Of a stretch of 7,521 nt of DNA, positions 6,737 through 7,521 are shown one piece after another. Origin of the DNA: Spirochaetaceae bacterium (GTDB lineage: Bacteria; Spirochaetota; Spirochaetia; Treponematales; Breznakiellaceae). The position numbers were made by a program, and so were the translations under genes. Numbering within the stretch: the stretch's first letter is position 1; every line of letters begins with the position of its first letter. The notes beneath the pieces were generated by a model that ran no database searches, had not been told where the DNA came from, and worked only from the letters and a program-made list of their open reading frames with translations. The stretch covers positions 1 through 7,521 of the forward strand of contig JAITNZ010000078.1 of NCBI GenBank assembly GCA_031290205.1. The letters are read 5' to 3'.

Positions 6737-6823
6737 GAGGAGAAGGCAAGAGTCTATGAATACTTCTTCGACCTTGCGGTTAATTTTCCCGCGAAATCAG
6801 GCGGATATTTCACACCTGAGTAG
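6737..6823 (+). pseudogene. Possible relic of a type I DNA methyltransferase (HsdM)
   Basis: Between a TGA at 6734-6736 and a TAG at 6821-6823 a 28-codon frame reads EEKARVYEYFFDL, then AVNFPA, then KSGGYFTPE. This resembles the segment of type I modification subunits that runs R-x-Y-E-Y-(F/L), then a short stretch, then (K/S)-G-G-x-(F/Y)-(Y/F)-T-P just ahead of the SAM-binding region. No start, no ribosome binding site and no continuation is present on either side in any frame I checked, so at most it is a fragment left by deletion. The match is from memory of the family motif over a short stretch and may be chance. Confidence 0.35.
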
Positions 6824-6832
6824 TTACATAAT

Positions 6833-6864
6833 TTGACAAAATTTCCTGGCTTTTGTAATATAAT
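6833..6864 (+). promoter_or_regulatory. Promoter of the desulforedoxin-like gene
   Basis: A consensus -35 TTGACA lies at 6833-6838. A -10 candidate is TAATAT at 6856-6861 with a 17-bp spacer; a perfect TATAAT follows at 6859-6864 but with a 20-bp spacer. The region is AT-rich, unlike the surrounding sequence, and points at the small plus-strand gene starting at 6902. Confidence 0.6.
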
Positions 6865-6880
6865 AATAGTTATCATTATT
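6862..6880 (+). promoter_or_regulatory. Fur/PerR-like operator
   Basis: The 19 bases AATAATAGTTATCATTATT form an imperfect palindrome with AATAAT and ATTATT arms. They agree with the classical Fur box GATAATGATAATCATTATC at 14 of 19 positions by eye. The site overlaps the -10 region and probable transcription start, where a bound repressor would block RNA polymerase. AT-rich palindromes arise easily, so this is a candidate site only. Confidence 0.45.
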
Positions 6881-6901
6881 ATTTCAATGGAGGAAATTAG
6901 T

Positions 6902-7033
6902 ATGACAAAATACACGCCGAAATTTGCAACTGAAGATTGCGAGGTCTACTGTAATATTTGCAACAAGACCATCACGCTCAAAAAAGGCGATGAAATTCCG
7001 CTTTGCTGCGGCAAAGTAATGGAAGAAATGTAA
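6902..7033 (+). CDS. Desulforedoxin-like small iron/zinc protein
   Basis: 43 residues with the metal-binding pattern of desulforedoxin and of the N-terminal domain of desulfoferrodoxin: YCNICNK (C17, C20) and, 14 residues later, the adjacent pair LCCGK (C35, C36), ending KVMEEM as in the family's CCGxxM. An extra cysteine, C13, precedes the motif. Known members bind one iron by four cysteines, often as dimers, and serve in electron transfer or superoxide reduction in anaerobes; a zinc-ribbon role is also possible. The ATG at 6902 is chosen because GGAGG ends 8 nt before it; the in-frame ATG at 6887 would overlap that site. It is a monocistronic plus-strand unit with its own promoter and a Fur/PerR-like box, and its codons are more AT-rich than the neighbouring minus-strand genes. 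Confidence 0.75.
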   Translation: MTKYTPKFATEDCEVYCNICNKTITLKKGDEIPLCCGKVMEEM

Positions 7034-7149
7034 GGGTGCCAGCCCGTACTTGCGGGGCGGGGGACTCCGCCGGAGCCGCTTCGTCCCGTATTATAATAGC
7101 CATCGTCCAGAATAGCGCGCCCTAGCAGCCTGTTGCACTTCCCCCCGCC
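7034..7149. other. Intergenic region downstream of the desulforedoxin-like gene
   Basis: Small GC-rich hairpins follow the stop codon: CCCG...CGGG (7043-7056), CTCC...GGAG (7065-7075) and GGGAC...GTCCC (7061-7087). They could stop transcription, but only a short T-poor tail (GTATTATAATAG) follows, so I do not call a terminator. No coding potential is seen. Confidence 0.4.
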
Positions 7150-7192
7150 GGGTGCAATTTATTTTTCGTGGTAAATATCCAAAAGTGTGATA
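7150..7192 (+). repeat. 52-bp dispersed repeat, right copy (interrupted)
   Basis: It begins GGGTGCAATTTATTTTTC and ends AAAAGTGTGATA, matching the reverse complement of 149-191 at 39 of 43 positions. The rest of the repeat, ATGCTCTAT, is found 134 bp further on at 7327-7335, after a MITE-like insertion. Together the two copies form inverted repeats about 7 kb apart that bracket every gene in the window. Confidence 0.75.
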
Positions 7193-7194
7193 TG

Positions 7195-7324
7195 GGGAAG
7201 GCTTTCTTAGGTGCGCGGCACAAACGCTTACGCGCCCGCGCTCCTGCCATACTCGTTACATTCCGCGACGCTCCATTCCCACGCTCACTCCAGACACGTT
7301 TTTGTGCCGCGCATTTGCTTTCAC
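7195..7324. mobile_element. MITE-like insertion, 130 bp, with 5-bp target duplication
   Basis: The segment is flanked on both sides by ATATG (7190-7194 and 7325-7329). Inside, TGCGCGGCACAAACG (7212-7226) and CGTTTTTGTGCCGCGCA (7297-7313) are inverted copies differing by two added bases; the outer ends (GGGAAGGC and, inverted, GTGAAAGC) are also similar. No coding sequence is present. Comparison with the left repeat copy, where GTGTGATA runs directly into ATGCTCTAT, provides an empty-site reference. The combination suggests a non-autonomous element moved by a transposase elsewhere in the genome. Confidence 0.55.
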
Positions 7325-7409
7325 ATATGCTCTATAGCGGCGTCCAAATGTCGTAAACCTAGAACGTTATGCGAAATTTTTGAATACCCAAATCAGTCGG
7401 TTAAAAAAT

Positions 7410-7521
7410 AGACCTCTTGCGAAACTAGGGGCAGGCAAGATTGCGAAAGATTTGTCCGCAGTTTGAAGCCCAAAAGCGCAGACATAATGGGTTTATTTCG
7501 AGCATTTTGGGCGAAAAAATG
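7410..7521. mobile_element. Possible end of an insertion sequence, cut by window edge
   Basis: From about 7410 the sequence AGACCTCTTGCGAAACT resembles terminal sequences of IS5-like and related insertion sequences (AGACCTCTTGCAAAAC type). Within the next 100 bp lies an inverted repeat GCCCAAAA (7468-7475) with TTTTGGGC (7505-7512). A short frame opens at an ATG at 7487 (MGLFRAFWAKK...) and runs off the window with no ribosome binding site in front; it is not called as a gene. The assignment relies on recalled terminal motifs, and the other end lies outside. Confidence 0.3.

Noticed and set aside
6688..6759. Short plus-strand frame MKTKIYCFTGINTGRL...
   Set aside because: Its start vaguely recalls flavodoxin-like IYCFTGTGNS proteins, but it ends after 23 codons, lacks the glycine-rich loop and no continuation was found.
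7168..7411. Two overlapping plus-strand frames through the MITE-like segment
   Set aside because: They coincide with the inverted-repeat insertion, have no ribosome binding site and no protein-like pattern.

Overview
The window looks like a chromosomal piece of a moderately GC-rich spirochaete, most likely Treponema-like. The evidence is the pairing of a membrane-anchored SurA/PpiD-type foldase with an MptE-like (DUF115) protein, a TrpY/TrpZ-type ABC permease and ATPase pair of the kind common in treponemes, and a tiny desulforedoxin-like iron protein. The assignment is inference from protein style; no rRNA or tRNA is present to confirm it.

Layout. Positions 1-750 hold no credible gene and are packed with GC-rich palindromes, a 52-bp dispersed repeat copy, a long imperfect hairpin and a G-quadruplex-type tract. 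Four genes follow on the minus strand, read from high to low coordinates: ABC permease (6535-5612), ABC ATPase (5625-4822, overlapping the permease by 14 bp), a terminator-like hairpin (4823-4767), then the peptidyl-prolyl isomerase-type foldase (4717-3032) and the DUF115 protein (3078-751, overlapping the foldase by 47 bp). The DUF115 gene carries an array of about 24 units encoding a xPAVPDT heptad or octad, followed by a segment that contains a copy of the local GC-rich palindromic repeat read in frame.

The right part, 6536-7521, is mostly non-coding and mosaic. It holds a short frame resembling a decayed type I DNA methyltransferase (HsdM), a strong promoter with a Fur/PerR-like palindrome driving a 43-residue desulforedoxin-like protein on the plus strand, a second, inverted copy of the 52-bp repeat interrupted by a 130-bp MITE-like insertion with a 5-bp target duplication, and a possible insertion-sequence end running off the window.

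How the genes work together. Permease and ATPase form one inner-membrane importer, but no substrate-binding protein is encoded in the window next to them. Foldase and DUF115 protein look co-transcribed; the first would act on exported proteins, the second in the cytoplasm in glycan or surface modification or a similar role. The desulforedoxin-like protein is a separate unit, probably controlled by iron or oxidative stress. I see no complete new defence or mobile system. The most unusual signals are the repeat biology: the in-frame palindromic repeat beside the heptad array, and the inverted 52-bp repeats bracketing the whole locus, one copy split by a MITE.
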